Assembly: GCF_042680805.1 (NCBI RefSeq)
Contig: NZ_JBHUEM010000054.1
Coordinates: forward strand, 62,001 to 126,000
Reading direction: 5' to 3'
DNA: 64,000 bases
From: Bacillus_CJ salitolerans
GTDB taxonomy: Bacteria > Bacillota > Bacilli > Bacillales > SA4
In this document: positions 33,908 to 42,761 of the stretch, one piece after another
How the letters are laid out: every line of letters begins with the position of its first letter
Numbering within the stretch: the stretch's first letter is position 1
Position numbers and translations under genes: made by a program
Notes under the pieces: generated by a model
Database searches by the model: none
What the model was told of the DNA's origin: nothing
Seen by the model: only the letters and a program-made list of their open reading frames with translations

Positions 33908-34078
33908 TACTCTCTTATCCCGAGCAGGTGGAGGGAACAGGCCCTATGAAACCCAGCAACCATCATGAAAATATGATAAGGTGCTAACCTGTTGCAAGGC
34001 AGCTGCCTTGAACGATAAGAGCGAAAGGCTAACACATACAACAAACCTTTCCTCTATAAATGGGAGAGGTTTTTTTAT
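33908..34078 (+). ncRNA. SAM-I riboswitch (S-box leader) of metK
   Basis: Contains the conserved S-box blocks: CTCTTATCCCGAGCAGGTGG, AGGGAACAGGCCCTATGAA, CCCAGCAACC and GGTGCTAACCTG, closing with GATAAGAG (P1). The terminator stem AACCTTTCCTCT/GAGAGGTT plus T7 (34043-34078) follows. With SAM bound, transcription stops; with low SAM it reads into metK. Confidence 0.95.
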
Positions 34079-34319
34079 TTTATCTACATATAATTAGCCC
34101 TATCTTCTGACATCGGATTATGAAAACATGTTTTTGTATAAGCTAATCAGGTATACATGTATAAGGAAGAACACCTTTGTTTTATCTAACATATATTACT
34201 CTGGCTAAGCAAAAATTTTCTAATAAAAATGTGTTTGATTAAGAATAATAAGGGAATGAGTACCGTATCAACTTTGAGGTGAACAACCTCTTATTGAATA
34301 AGGGAGGAATAATGAAAAG

Positions 34320-35513
34320 ATGTCAAACAAACGCCGTTTATTTACATCTGAATCTGTAACGGAAGGACATCCTGATAAAATTTGTGACCAAATCTCTGAC
34401 TCGATTTTGGATGCAATTTTATCCAAGGATGCGAATGCACGTGTAGCGTGTGAAACATCTGTAACGACAGGTCTAGTACTAGTTGCTGGGGAAATTACAA
34501 CATCTACATATGTGGATATTCCAAAAATTGTTCGTGAAACAATTCGAGAAATTGGCTATACACGTGCAAAATATGGTTTCGATGCAGAAACTTGTGCAGT
34601 ACTAACATCTATTGATGAGCAATCAGCAGATATTGCAATGGGTGTAGATCAAGCTCTAGAGGCTCGTGAAGGTCAAATGACAGATGCAGAAATTGAAGCT
34701 ATTGGTGCTGGTGACCAAGGGCTTATGTTTGGATTTGCTTGTAATGAAACAAAAGAACTTATGCCATTGCCTATTTCATTAGCACATAAATTATCTCGTC
34801 GTTTAACAGAAGTACGTAAAGAGGAAATTTTACCTTACCTACGTCCAGATGGAAAAACACAAGTAACGGTTGAGTATGATGAAAATAATGTACCAGTTCG
34901 TATTGATACAATCGTTATCTCCACTCAGCATCACCCAGAAGTATCAAATGAACAAATTCACCGTAATTTAAAAGAGCATGTTATCGATCCTGTTGTACCA
35001 AAAGAGCTAATTGATGAAAACACGAAATATTTTATTAACCCAACTGGACGCTTTGTAATTGGTGGACCACAAGGAGACGCAGGATTAACAGGTCGTAAGA
35101 TTATTGTTGATACGTATGGCGGATACGCTCGTCATGGCGGCGGTGCCTTCTCTGGTAAGGATCCTACAAAGGTTGACCGCTCAGCTGCATATGCTGCACG
35201 TTACGTTGCAAAAAATATTGTAGCTGCTGGTTTAGCTGATAAGGCTGAGGTTCAATTAGCATATGCAATCGGAGTTGCTCAACCAGTATCCATTGCGGTT
35301 GATACATTTGGAACAGGTACTGTTGATGAAGAAGTATTAGTTGATCTTATCCGTAACAATTTTGACCTTCGCCCAGCAGGAATTATTAAAATGCTAGATT
35401 TACGTCGTCCAATTTATAAGCAAACAGCTGCTTACGGTCACTTCGGACGCAATGATTTAGATCTACCTTGGGAGCGTACAGACAAGGCTGCTGCGTTAAA
35501 ATCTCAAGCATAA
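34320..35513 (+). CDS. metK: S-adenosylmethionine synthetase
   Basis: Makes SAM from methionine and ATP. 397 residues. Signatures: FTSESVTEGHPDKICDQISD (ATP site and metal Asp), GAGDQGLMFGFAC and the Gly-rich GGAFSGKDPTKVDRS loop; the C-terminal HFGRNDLDLPWE is also typical. RBS GGGAGGAAT. Controlled by the SAM-I riboswitch upstream, giving product feedback. Monocistronic, ending in a terminator and then repeat copy 2. Confidence 0.97.
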   Translation: MSNKRRLFTSESVTEGHPDKICDQISDSILDAILSKDANARVACETSVTTGLVLVAGEITTSTYVDIPKIVRETIREIGYTRAKYGFDAETCAVLTSIDEQSADIAMGVDQALEAREGQMTDAEIEAIGAGDQGLMFGFACNETKELMPLPISLAHKLSRRLTEVRKEEILPYLRPDGKTQVTVEYDENNVPVRIDTIVISTQHHPEVSNEQIHRNLKEHVIDPVVPKELIDENTKYFINPTGRFVIGGPQGDAGLTGRKIIVDTYGGYARHGGGAFSGKDPTKVDRSAAYAARYVAKNIVAAGLADKAEVQLAYAIGVAQPVSIAVDTFGTGTVDEEVLVDLIRNNFDLRPAGIIKMLDLRRPIYKQTAAYGHFGRNDLDLPWERTDKAAALKSQA

Positions 35514-35519
35514 TTAAAA

Positions 35520-35552
35520 GAAGGAACTGCAAACATGCAGTTCCTTTTATTT
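35520..35552 (+). terminator. terminator of metK
   Basis: Stem AAGGAACTGC/GCAGTTCCTT followed by TTATTTATT. Confidence 0.85.
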
Positions 35553-35558
35553 ATTATT

Positions 35559-35732
35559 ATGAAAGTATAAGTTTTCAGTAAGAGAATGGGCTAGTGACTT
35601 GGAATCCAGCACAATCACCCAGCCACTCGAGGTCAAACAACCTGTCATGAATAAAAGGAAAAACCACCTTCTTTTCATGACAGACGATTTGCTCTGCCTG
35701 TGGCTAAACGGGGCGCTTGTGCCTTTTCTTCT
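35559..35732 (+). repeat. dispersed structured repeat, copy 2 (short form)
   Basis: GAAAGTATAAG, GAGAATGGGCTAGTGACTTGG, CCAGC, CTCGAGGTCAAA, then the stem CTGTCATGAATAAAAGG/CCTTCTTTTCATGACAG, TTGCTCTGCCTG and CTAAACGGGGCGC. It lacks the optional GATGAAATGG hairpin. Lies directly after the metK terminator in the same orientation. Confidence 0.85.
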
Positions 35733-35741
35733 GATTAAAAG

Positions 35742-36887
35742 TTAGGCAAACTTTTTTTCATTAGAACGATGCAAGGCTGTTTCATATTCATAAAGTAAAC
35801 TCTCAAAGATGGAGTCCCAGGTTTGTGTTAAAGCATATGTCCTTGCCTCATGTTGCATATTTTTTCGTAGTTCATCATTTGATAAAAGGGATTCAATAGC
35901 ATGGACAAACGAGCTAACTTTTTTAGGTTCACAAAGAATACCGGTTATTCCATTTTTAATAATATTTTTTACTCCTCCAGAATTTGCACCCACAACAGGT
36001 GTACCACAAGCCAATGCTTCGAGCACTACATTCCCAAAGGTTTCAGTAGGTGAAGGAAAAATGAATAAATCAGAGCCTGCATAAACTTCTGCTAGCTCCT
36101 GACCACCTAAATATCCTGTAAAAGTAACGTTAGTAGGAACTTGTCGTTCAAGATCAGCCTTTGATGGTCCATCACCGACAATTAAAAACCGAACATTATG
36201 TTGAAGAGCTAAAGGTAGTTGATTCATGATACCCAATAGGGTATCCACGTCTTTTTCAGGAGCTAGTCTTCCTACATAGGAAAGGATATACTTTTCGTGG
36301 ATATCATATTTTTGACGTAATTGCTGTGTGCTTTCTAATGGTTTGAAGACAGAGCCATCTACACCTCTACTCCAAACATGTAGATTTGTGAAACCATGCC
36401 TTCTGAGCTGTTCTTTTGTTTCTTGTGATGGGACAAAGGTTTTTAAAAAGGAGCGGTGAAACCAAGTCATGTATTTCCATAGAAGTGTAGAAAGGAATTG
36501 TAGGTCATAATACTCCAGATATTGATCAAAGTCAGTATGGTATGAGCCTACTAGAGGGATATTGAGTTTTTTAGCATAATGAATACCACAGAGCCCGACA
36601 TTAAATGGTGTGGCCACATGAATAATGTCAGGCTTAAATTGTGATAATTGGTTTCTAACGTGAAGCATATTTGGCAGGGCTAACCTACACTCTGGATAAA
36701 GAAAAAAGGGCAAGCTAGTAAAGCGATGAATATGTGTTGAAAATAATTCTTCATCTTTTGTACAATCAGGTGCGAAGACCTTATAATCGATTCCTTGCTG
36801 ATCTAAATAGTCCGTAAAGCGTTTTAGTGTTCTGGCTACTCCATTTACTTGTGGCGCAAACGTATCTGTAAAAATCGCAATTTTCAT
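35742..36887 (-). CDS. family 1 (GT4) glycosyltransferase, MgtA/PimB-like
   Basis: 381 residues from the ATG at 36887 (GGAGGG seven bases upstream). GT-B fold: N-terminal MKIAIFTDTFAPQVNGVARTLKRF and GSYHTDFDQYL; C-terminal donor domain YVGRLAPEKDVDTLLG, LIVGDGPSKADLE and the EX7E-like SPTETFGNVVLEALACGTPVVG. Resembles GDP-mannose or UDP-sugar-dependent transferases that glycosylate diacylglycerol or lipid carriers. The RBS lies inside the overlap with the upstream PAP2 gene, so the two are cotranscribed and probably act on one membrane lipid. Donor and acceptor unknown. Confidence 0.85.
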   Translation of the reverse strand: MKIAIFTDTFAPQVNGVARTLKRFTDYLDQQGIDYKVFAPDCTKDEELFSTHIHRFTSLPFFLYPECRLALPNMLHVRNQLSQFKPDIIHVATPFNVGLCGIHYAKKLNIPLVGSYHTDFDQYLEYYDLQFLSTLLWKYMTWFHRSFLKTFVPSQETKEQLRRHGFTNLHVWSRGVDGSVFKPLESTQQLRQKYDIHEKYILSYVGRLAPEKDVDTLLGIMNQLPLALQHNVRFLIVGDGPSKADLERQVPTNVTFTGYLGGQELAEVYAGSDLFIFPSPTETFGNVVLEALACGTPVVGANSGGVKNIIKNGITGILCEPKKVSSFVHAIESLLSNDELRKNMQHEARTYALTQTWDSIFESLLYEYETALHRSNEKKFA

Positions 36888-36905
36888 CAAATGTCCCTCC
36901 ATCAT

Positions 36906-37460
36906 TTATAGAATCAAAAAATTCATCAATTTATGTTCTATAAAGGCAAAAGAAGCAAGTCCAGTAAGAGTACCGAGAATGCTTCCGACTAAAACATCAG
37001 AAGGATAATGAAGACCAAGGTAAATTCTTGATAATCCTACACTTATTGCGATAGGTAGTAGAAGAAGTCCCAAAATTGGCATCCAAAGAAATAATGGAAT
37101 TACGATAGAAAAAATGGCAGTTGTATGACCAGATGGGAACGAATGATCCTTTAATGGATTCACTGTTACTTTTGTTTCTTGTAAAGCTAAATAAGGTCGA
37201 CGGCGCGGATATATTTTTTTTACAAACACTACTGGGAGGTGGCTGATTAATAACGACAGCCCACTAGCGAGTCCGACATATTTCGTCTGTGATGATGACA
37301 ATACGAAAAAAATAAGGACTGAAGCAATTGTAAAGGTAGCTCCACCTAAATGAGTAATATTTCGGAAATAGAAGTTTAAGAATTTATGATCAAAATGTCT
37401 ATTCACACTCCGAAATATATGACACTCAAAATCATATAAATTGGCAAGAATTTTTGTCAT
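36906..37460 (-). CDS. PAP2-family membrane phosphatase
   Basis: 184 residues, about five or six helices. All three PAP2 catalytic motifs are present: KKIYPRRRPYL (motif 1, K-x6-RP), FPSGHTTAI (motif 2) and SRIYLGLHYPSDVLVG (motif 3, catalytic His and Asp). It hydrolyses lipid phosphates such as undecaprenyl pyrophosphate or phosphatidate at the membrane face. First gene of a two-gene operon with the glycosyltransferase; in the combination it may recycle the lipid carrier. Confidence 0.85.
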   Translation of the reverse strand: MTKILANLYDFECHIFRSVNRHFDHKFLNFYFRNITHLGGATFTIASVLIFFVLSSSQTKYVGLASGLSLLISHLPVVFVKKIYPRRRPYLALQETKVTVNPLKDHSFPSGHTTAIFSIVIPLFLWMPILGLLLLPIAISVGLSRIYLGLHYPSDVLVGSILGTLTGLASFAFIEHKLMNFLIL

Positions 37461-37642
37461 TCTATATCTACCCCTTTGGTTTCTTTAAAGGCTATACATG
37501 GAACAAACTCTATCTTTATTTTAGAGGGTAAATATTTTGCGAATAATAAGCAATTGTTAAATTTTCGCATCATTTTTTCTTCATATTTATATAAAATTTA
37601 TGAATATTTAACAAAGTTTATGAATAGGGACAAATAAAGCAT

Positions 37643-38155
37643 CTACTTTTGTAAGGATTTATAATATTGGCCTTTTTCAACATATTCTCTTCGAATACGT
37701 TCCATATCTTTTATATCCTCCTTCTCCAAGGTTCTAACAACTTTAACTGGACGTCCGAAGGCTAATGAGTTAGGAGGAATTATTTTTCCAGGTGGTACTA
37801 GGCTGCCAGCACCAATAAATGCACCTTCGCCAATCTCTGCACCATCAAGTACAATAGAACCCATTCCAATTAATGCTCCTTTTTTGATGATGGAACTATG
37901 TAATATCACTGCATGGCCAATCGTCACATCATCTTCAAGAATGAGGGGGCGATTTGGACTTTGATGAAGAACACAATTATCTTGAACATTTACGTTGTTG
38001 CCAATGATTGTCGGTGAAACATCACCTCGAATCACTGTATTGAACCAAATACTGCTGTTTTCACCAATTTTTACATCACCAGTAATTGTGACGAAGTCCG
38101 CAATAAAAGCGCTATCTGAAATAATCGGTGTTTTGCCATGGTAAGGGTAAATCAT
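37643..38155 (-). CDS. ytoA: gamma-carbonic-anhydrase-like hexapeptide protein YtoA
   Basis: 170 residues of left-handed beta-helix with [LIV]-G-x4 hexapeptide repeats (FVTITGDVKIGENSSIWFNTVIRGD, VTIGHAVILHSSIIKKGALIGMGSIVLDGAEIGEGAFIGAGS). The zinc-ligand positions of gamma carbonic anhydrases appear as H in VLHQSP, H in IGHAVILH. Trimeric assembly is expected. YtoA-type proteins are annotated as CA-like, but activity is often not shown. RBS AAAGGAGA. Divergent from ytpA. Confidence 0.85.
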   Translation of the reverse strand: MIYPYHGKTPIISDSAFIADFVTITGDVKIGENSSIWFNTVIRGDVSPTIIGNNVNVQDNCVLHQSPNRPLILEDDVTIGHAVILHSSIIKKGALIGMGSIVLDGAEIGEGAFIGAGSLVPPGKIIPPNSLAFGRPVKVVRTLEKEDIKDMERIRREYVEKGQYYKSLQK

Positions 38156-38281
38156 GAATGTGTCTCCTTTGTGAAATATTTTATTTGCTTAGTTCTTGTA
38201 GCGGAAACTAGAGTATTTCCATCTTGTTGTATTGTATCAAAACCGATAAGCTATTGTTAAGGATTTCTAGGGGGGATAAGC

Positions 38282-39076
38282 ATGTGGAAGTGGGAAGCTG
38301 ATAATCCGAAGGGCGTAATCGTGATAGTTCATGGCGCAGCTGAGCATCATGGTCGCTACCGCTGGTTAATTGAAATGTGGAGATGTGAAGGATATCATGT
38401 CATCATGGGTGACCTACCTGGCCACGGAACTACTTCACGTAGTCAAAGGGGGCATATAAACAGCTTCGATGAGTATATTGAGACAGTTGAAATGTGGTAT
38501 AAAGAAGCGCAGCGATATGAACTTCCGATTTTTTTACTTGGTCATAGCATGGGTGGATTAATTGTAATAAGAAGCCTGCAAGAAAAACAACTCTCGGTAA
38601 AGGGTGTTATGTTGTCTTCACCATGGCTAGCCCTTGCAGAAGGATTAACTCCTTCAAGGGTGTTAAATTCAGCGTCTAAGGTACTAAATCATCTATTTCC
38701 TTCATTTCGATTCAGTACAGGTCTAAATGCTGAGATGGTTACAAGAAATAAAGAAGTGATCACTTTTACTAAAAATGATTCACTTTATGTTAAGAAGATT
38801 ACGGTAAGATGGTTTCGAGAAATAATCCAAGCACATGCTTTAGCTTTCAGTAATATCAACAAGTTTCCAGACATACCTGTGTTATTCATGCAGAGTGGGA
38901 GTGATGAGGTAGTTGATAAAACGAAAGGGAAAGAGTGGTTTGATTTATCACTACTAACTGATAAAACGTACAAAGAATGGCCAGGCTTATATCATGAATT
39001 ATTTAACGAACCTGAACGAGATAAGGTATTTGAATATGCGAAGAGATTTGTAGAAACCCAACTCGAACTCGAATAG
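38282..39076 (+). CDS. ytpA: lysophospholipase YtpA
   Basis: 264-residue monoacylglycerol-lipase-like alpha/beta hydrolase. VIVHGAAEHHGRYRWLIEMW carries the HGxxE/H oxyanion region; FLLGHSMGGLIVI is the nucleophile elbow; Asp in SGSDEVV and His in YHELFNEP complete the triad. In B. subtilis YtpA generates the lysophospholipid bacilysocin. Next gene (ytpB) begins within 13 bp, so they form the conserved ytpAB operon. Confidence 0.87.
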   Translation: MWKWEADNPKGVIVIVHGAAEHHGRYRWLIEMWRCEGYHVIMGDLPGHGTTSRSQRGHINSFDEYIETVEMWYKEAQRYELPIFLLGHSMGGLIVIRSLQEKQLSVKGVMLSSPWLALAEGLTPSRVLNSASKVLNHLFPSFRFSTGLNAEMVTRNKEVITFTKNDSLYVKKITVRWFREIIQAHALAFSNINKFPDIPVLFMQSGSDEVVDKTKGKEWFDLSLLTDKTYKEWPGLYHELFNEPERDKVFEYAKRFVETQLELE

Positions 39077-39089
39077 GAAAGGAGTGTTG

Positions 39090-40178
39090 GTGACTATGGT
39101 GCCATCAAACCCTTTGAGTTTAATGCCTAAAGTCTATAAAGACGTTTTTCCGCTTGTAAAGAAGCATTTAGCAGTTTGGAGAAAGCGTGCTGAAGAAATT
39201 CCAAATCCAGAACTTCGATCACAGGCATTGGCAAGTATTCAAACTAAAACATTTCATTGTGAAGGGGGAGCTATTCTAGCTCTTCTTTCATTCGAGCATA
39301 TAGATGAATGTATCCGTTTTATCGTGGCATACCAAACAATCAGTGACTATTTAGATAATTTATGTGATAGAAGTACTTCTCTAGATCCTGCTGATTTTGA
39401 GGCGTTACACGAATCAATGCCACATGCTCTTACAATAGATGGGAATCTACCCTTGGATTATTATCGCTTTCGTGAGGATCGAGATGATGGTGGATACTTA
39501 AGGGATTTAGTCGTAACATGTCAAGAAGTATTACATTTGCTGCCTAAAAAGCACTATCATCTTATTCAATCTCATTTGTTAGAGTTAGCGGAGTATTACT
39601 GTGCCTTACAAGTTCATAAGCATGTAGCCAAAGAGGAGAGAGTGGGAAGGTTAGAAAAATGGTTTTCTTCTTATCAACGGAATTTGCCAGACATGGAATG
39701 GTATGAATTTGGTGCTTGTTCTGGATCTACTTTAGGAATATTTTGCTTAGTTTCGTATGCCTTTCAGGAACATTTAGATGAGCAAGATGTACTTAAAATT
39801 CGAAATGGCTATTTCCCATATGTTCAAGGCTTACATATACTTCTAGATTATTTTATCGATCAAGAGGAGGATCAAAAAGGAGGGGACCTCAATTTTTGTT
39901 TTTATTACCCCGATGGAAATCGGTTAATAGAACGATTTCGTCATTTCATTGTGGAAGCCGATAATCAAATAAAAGGAATACCGCATGAAAAGTTTCATCG
40001 TTTAATCAACCGAGGCTTGTTAGGGCTTTATTTATCCGATGATAAAGTGAATTATCAAAAAGATGTCCGTCATCTATCTAAGACATTGATCAGGCAGGGC
40101 GGAATCATTAGCTATTTCTTTTATATAAATGGACGAGCCTTTCGAAAGTGGAAAAAATTGAAAAAAGAACCTGTGTAA
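39090..40178 (+). CDS. ytpB: tetraprenyl-beta-curcumene synthase YtpB (DUF2600)
   Basis: A large terpene synthase that cyclises heptaprenyl (C35) diphosphate to tetraprenyl-beta-curcumene, the first step to C35 sesquarterpenes made by Bacillus during sporulation. 362 residues from a GTG at 39090, five bases after GGAG; an ATG two codons later is also possible. Features: HCEGGAILALL, the Asp-rich YQTISDYLDNLCDRST, and DLNFCFYYP. This family lacks the classical DDxxD motif of class I synthases. Operon with ytpA. Its last codons form one arm of a long inverted repeat with ytqB. Confidence 0.87.
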   Translation: MTMVPSNPLSLMPKVYKDVFPLVKKHLAVWRKRAEEIPNPELRSQALASIQTKTFHCEGGAILALLSFEHIDECIRFIVAYQTISDYLDNLCDRSTSLDPADFEALHESMPHALTIDGNLPLDYYRFREDRDDGGYLRDLVVTCQEVLHLLPKKHYHLIQSHLLELAEYYCALQVHKHVAKEERVGRLEKWFSSYQRNLPDMEWYEFGACSGSTLGIFCLVSYAFQEHLDEQDVLKIRNGYFPYVQGLHILLDYFIDQEEDQKGGDLNFCFYYPDGNRLIERFRHFIVEADNQIKGIPHEKFHRLINRGLLGLYLSDDKVNYQKDVRHLSKTLIRQGGIISYFFYINGRAFRKWKKLKKEPV

Positions 40179-40248
40179 TGAGATGTCCTCCCAAAAGTTA
40201 TCATTCTAACTTTTGGGGGGCAGTTCAAAACTAGGTTCTTTTTTCAAT
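40157..40248. terminator. nested bidirectional terminator formed by two coding ends
   Basis: Outer perfect 16-bp arms ATTGAAAAAAGAACCT (40157-40172, inside ytpB) and AGGTTCTTTTTTCAAT (40233-40248, inside ytqB). They enclose a second hairpin, CCCAAAAGTTA/TAACTTTTGGG (about 40190-40217). The T6 in the outer right arm fits a plus-strand terminator and A6 in the left arm a minus-strand one. Confidence 0.6.
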
Positions 40249-40806
40249 GGCAATAATAAAAGGGGGATTATTTTGTTGGTTCATAAATTGATAACGCAAG
40301 ACGTGCACTTTTTTTTGATCTAAACGTTCTACATACTCCACTAATTGGTCACGTTCAATTATCCCTTCGAGATGACCGTGGTAAATGACTAAAACCAGTA
40401 TTCCTTCTGGCTTTAACATAGAGATAATTTGTTCAATAGCCGATATTGTAGTACTAGGTGTAGTAACAATTTTTTTATCTCCACCAGGAAGGTAGCCTAG
40501 GTTAAATATTGCTCCCCCAATATTTCTGGATTCGTCTGAAGGAAGCATACTTTGAACATGTTCATGCCCACTTAGATATAAGGTGGCTCGGTCCTGTAGG
40601 TTATGTTCTTGAAGCCGACCAGAGGCGGAATCAATTGCTTCTTTTTGAATATCAAAGCCATAAACATGTCCTTGTTCACCAACTAGTTCTGCTAAAAAAA
40701 CGGTATCATGCCCATTTCCAATTGTTGCATCAATGGCAATATCCCCTTGAGAGATGGCTTTTGTTAGCAATGTCCTGGCAAATGGTAATATTCTGTCGAG
40801 AATCAT
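40231..40806 (-). CDS. mnmM: tRNA mnm5U34 methyltransferase MnmM (YtqB)
   Basis: 191-residue class I SAM-dependent methyltransferase. SAM motifs: DIAIDATIGNGHDTVFLAELVG (motif I), VYGFDIQKEAI (motif II) and FNLGYLPGGDK (the [NDS]-L-G-YLP-GGDK catalytic motif peculiar to YtqB-type enzymes). Established work on B. subtilis YtqB shows methylation of the 5-aminomethyl-uridine wobble base of tRNAs. It overlaps ytqA (radical SAM) by 4 bp; both belong to the mnm5s2U34 pathway, so they are translationally coupled. Confidence 0.85.
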   Translation of the reverse strand: MILDRILPFARTLLTKAISQGDIAIDATIGNGHDTVFLAELVGEQGHVYGFDIQKEAIDSASGRLQEHNLQDRATLYLSGHEHVQSMLPSDESRNIGGAIFNLGYLPGGDKKIVTTPSTTISAIEQIISMLKPEGILVLVIYHGHLEGIIERDQLVEYVERLDQKKVHVLRYQFMNQQNNPPFIIAIEKRT

Positions 40807-41768
40807 CCGATATTCACACGTTCTTTCTGGTGATATTTTCCTTGGTAACTATTTCTTTTTATAAGCTCTGCTTCAATTGCATTAATAACTTGCCACTTAT
40901 TTAAGCTCCACATTGGTCCAATCATTAGGTCAGGCGGCCCATCCCCAGTAATACGATGGATTATCATTTCAGGTGGCAATAACTCAAGTTGGTCACACAC
41001 TAGTTGGACATATTGATCTAATGATAAAAATTCTAACAAGCCTTTTTCATATTGCTTTACCATTGGAGTGCCTTTGAGAAGGTGTAGTAAGTGTATTTTT
41101 ATACCTTGAACATCCAACTTGGCTACTTCTTTGGCTGTTGTCATCATCATTTCTGGTGTTTCTTGTGGAAGGCCATTAATGATATGAGAACAAATGTTAA
41201 TGTTATGCTTACGGAGCTTTTCAACACCTTTTATATAACATTCATAATCATGAGCCCTGTTGATCAAATGTGCTGTGTGCTCATGAACTGTTTGTAAACC
41301 AAGCTCTACCCATAAATAAGTTCGTTCATTTATCTCAGCCAAGTATTCAACTACATCATCTGGAAGACAATCTGGTCTTGTTGCAATGGATAGGCCCACA
41401 ACGCCTTCTTGTTTTAGAACCGTCTCGTATTTTTCCTTAAGCTCTGAAACGGGGGCATGCGTATTAGTGAAAGCCTGAAAATAGCCTAAATACTTACCGT
41501 CTTTCCACTTTTGATGCATTTTATCTTTGATCGTATGGAACTGCTTTTCAATTGATTCGGCGCGGCTTCCGGCGAAATCACCTGAACCAGCAACACTACA
41601 AAATGTACAGCCTCCATGGGCTACTGTACCATCACGGTTTGGACAATCAAATCCACCGTCAATCGCAACCTTAAAAACTTTATGTCCAAAGTGCTGACGC
41701 AAATGGTAATTCCAAGAATGGTATCGTTTTTGATCATCCGTATATGGGAATGGATTAGACTGATTCAT
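40803..41768 (-). CDS. mnmL: radical SAM protein MnmL (YtqA)
   Basis: 321 residues. Radical SAM Cys cluster in DCPNRDGTVAHGGCTFCSV, spaced C-x8-C-x2-C-like, as in the TIGR01212/YhcC group. The GLSIATRPDCLPDDVVEYL and WVELGLQTVHEHTAHLINRAHDYECY segments are Elp3-like barrel features. In the Gram-positive route to mnm5s2U34 it is proposed to make the 5-aminomethyl group later methylated by YtqB. First gene of the ytqAB pair, overlapping its partner by 4 bp. Confidence 0.8.
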   Translation of the reverse strand: MNQSNPFPYTDDQKRYHSWNYHLRQHFGHKVFKVAIDGGFDCPNRDGTVAHGGCTFCSVAGSGDFAGSRAESIEKQFHTIKDKMHQKWKDGKYLGYFQAFTNTHAPVSELKEKYETVLKQEGVVGLSIATRPDCLPDDVVEYLAEINERTYLWVELGLQTVHEHTAHLINRAHDYECYIKGVEKLRKHNINICSHIINGLPQETPEMMMTTAKEVAKLDVQGIKIHLLHLLKGTPMVKQYEKGLLEFLSLDQYVQLVCDQLELLPPEMIIHRITGDGPPDLMIGPMWSLNKWQVINAIEAELIKRNSYQGKYHQKERVNIG

Positions 41769-41985
41769 GCTTCAGTCCTCCTTTTTGTGTATAAGACTTT
41801 GTATCGTTACATACATACTGAAAATTTTATCATGAATTGATGGAATGACCAATAGATTGAAAAAGGGAACGAGTGGGAAAAACAACCTGTGTATAGCTAT
41901 GATAGGAAGTTGGTTTGTTGTATAAACTATTGTGGATGAAGTTATTTCTTCATCGATTGTTCGGATTGTGAAGGAGGTAATAATA

Positions 41986-42252
41986 ATGGCAACACGTCAA
42001 TCTGTTGAAGAATATTTACAAATGGCGGAAGATACACTTCGCTATGCAAAGGAACAGTTCACTGAAGCAAAAAAACAAGAACACTATAACCAAACTGAAT
42101 ATACAAAAGCTCAACAAGAGCTCGAAAGAACAGTGATAGAGCTCGGCCAACTAGCACATAGTGGGAACACGCAGCAAAAAGAACAAATCGATCGTATGAG
42201 ACTTCAGCTTCAACAAATCCAAAACGAAATGATCATCTATCCACATGCCTAA
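41986..42252 (+). CDS. ytzC: YtzC-like small helical protein (DUF2524)
   Basis: 88 residues from the ATG at 41986, seven bases after AAGGAGGT. Long amphipathic helices rich in E, Q and K (SVEEYLQMAEDTLRYAKEQFTEAKKQEHYNQTEYTKAQQELERTVIELGQLAHSGN) suggest an antiparallel coiled coil. Matches DUF2524/YtzC of Bacillus. Function unknown. Same strand as the next small gene. Confidence 0.75.
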   Translation: MATRQSVEEYLQMAEDTLRYAKEQFTEAKKQEHYNQTEYTKAQQELERTVIELGQLAHSGNTQQKEQIDRMRLQLQQIQNEMIIYPHA

Positions 42253-42315
42253 ACTTCGACAGGTGACAGTCACTTGTCACGTTTTGTCGAATATTTTTTT
42301 GGAGGTGCAGTAATC

Positions 42316-42474
42316 ATGCAACACCGTTCAGATCAAAATAATCCAGAGCAAAAAACGAAAAATGGTATTAACAACCAAGATATGGAGATTGGTGCTGACT
42401 TTGATCCTGTGAAACAAGTAAAGAAAAAGAATGCAAAACGTGCACAACCAGATCGATCAAAGGGTCAACACTAA
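42316..42474 (+). CDS. 52-residue hydrophilic small protein
   Basis: Start ATG at 42316, nine bases after GGAGGTG. Highly charged and presumably disordered: MQHRSDQNNPEQKTKNGINN, then QDMEIGADFDPVKQVKKKNAKRAQPDRSKGQH. Composition resembles minor spore or cytosolic small proteins of Bacillus, but I do not recognise a family. A good terminator lies 10 bp downstream, supporting it as a real gene. Confidence 0.6.
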   Translation: MQHRSDQNNPEQKTKNGINNQDMEIGADFDPVKQVKKKNAKRAQPDRSKGQH

Positions 42475-42481
42475 TAGAAAA

Positions 42482-42513
42482 ACTGTCCTCTCTACGAAGA
42501 GGGCAGTTTTTTT
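42482..42513 (+). terminator. terminator after the small genes
   Basis: Stem AACTGTCCTCT/AGAGGGCAGTT followed by T6. Confidence 0.85.
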
Positions 42514-42761
42514 ATTACGAATTTAGATAAAATCATCATGTAAATGAAAGCCTACTTACTTTTACAACATATTAATTAGAGTATTGTAGTTAGAAAAAAA
42601 TCGGTAACCACTTACCACTAAGAAGTTGGTGTGAGTCTTTCTAATTTTCAAAATTATTAAATATTTCGAAAACCGAAAAATGTTACGTTTTACATATTGC
42701 CCCCTGTAAAGAAAAGGAATACAATTTACGAGGTAAATATGAAAAATGAGGAGGTCACAAC

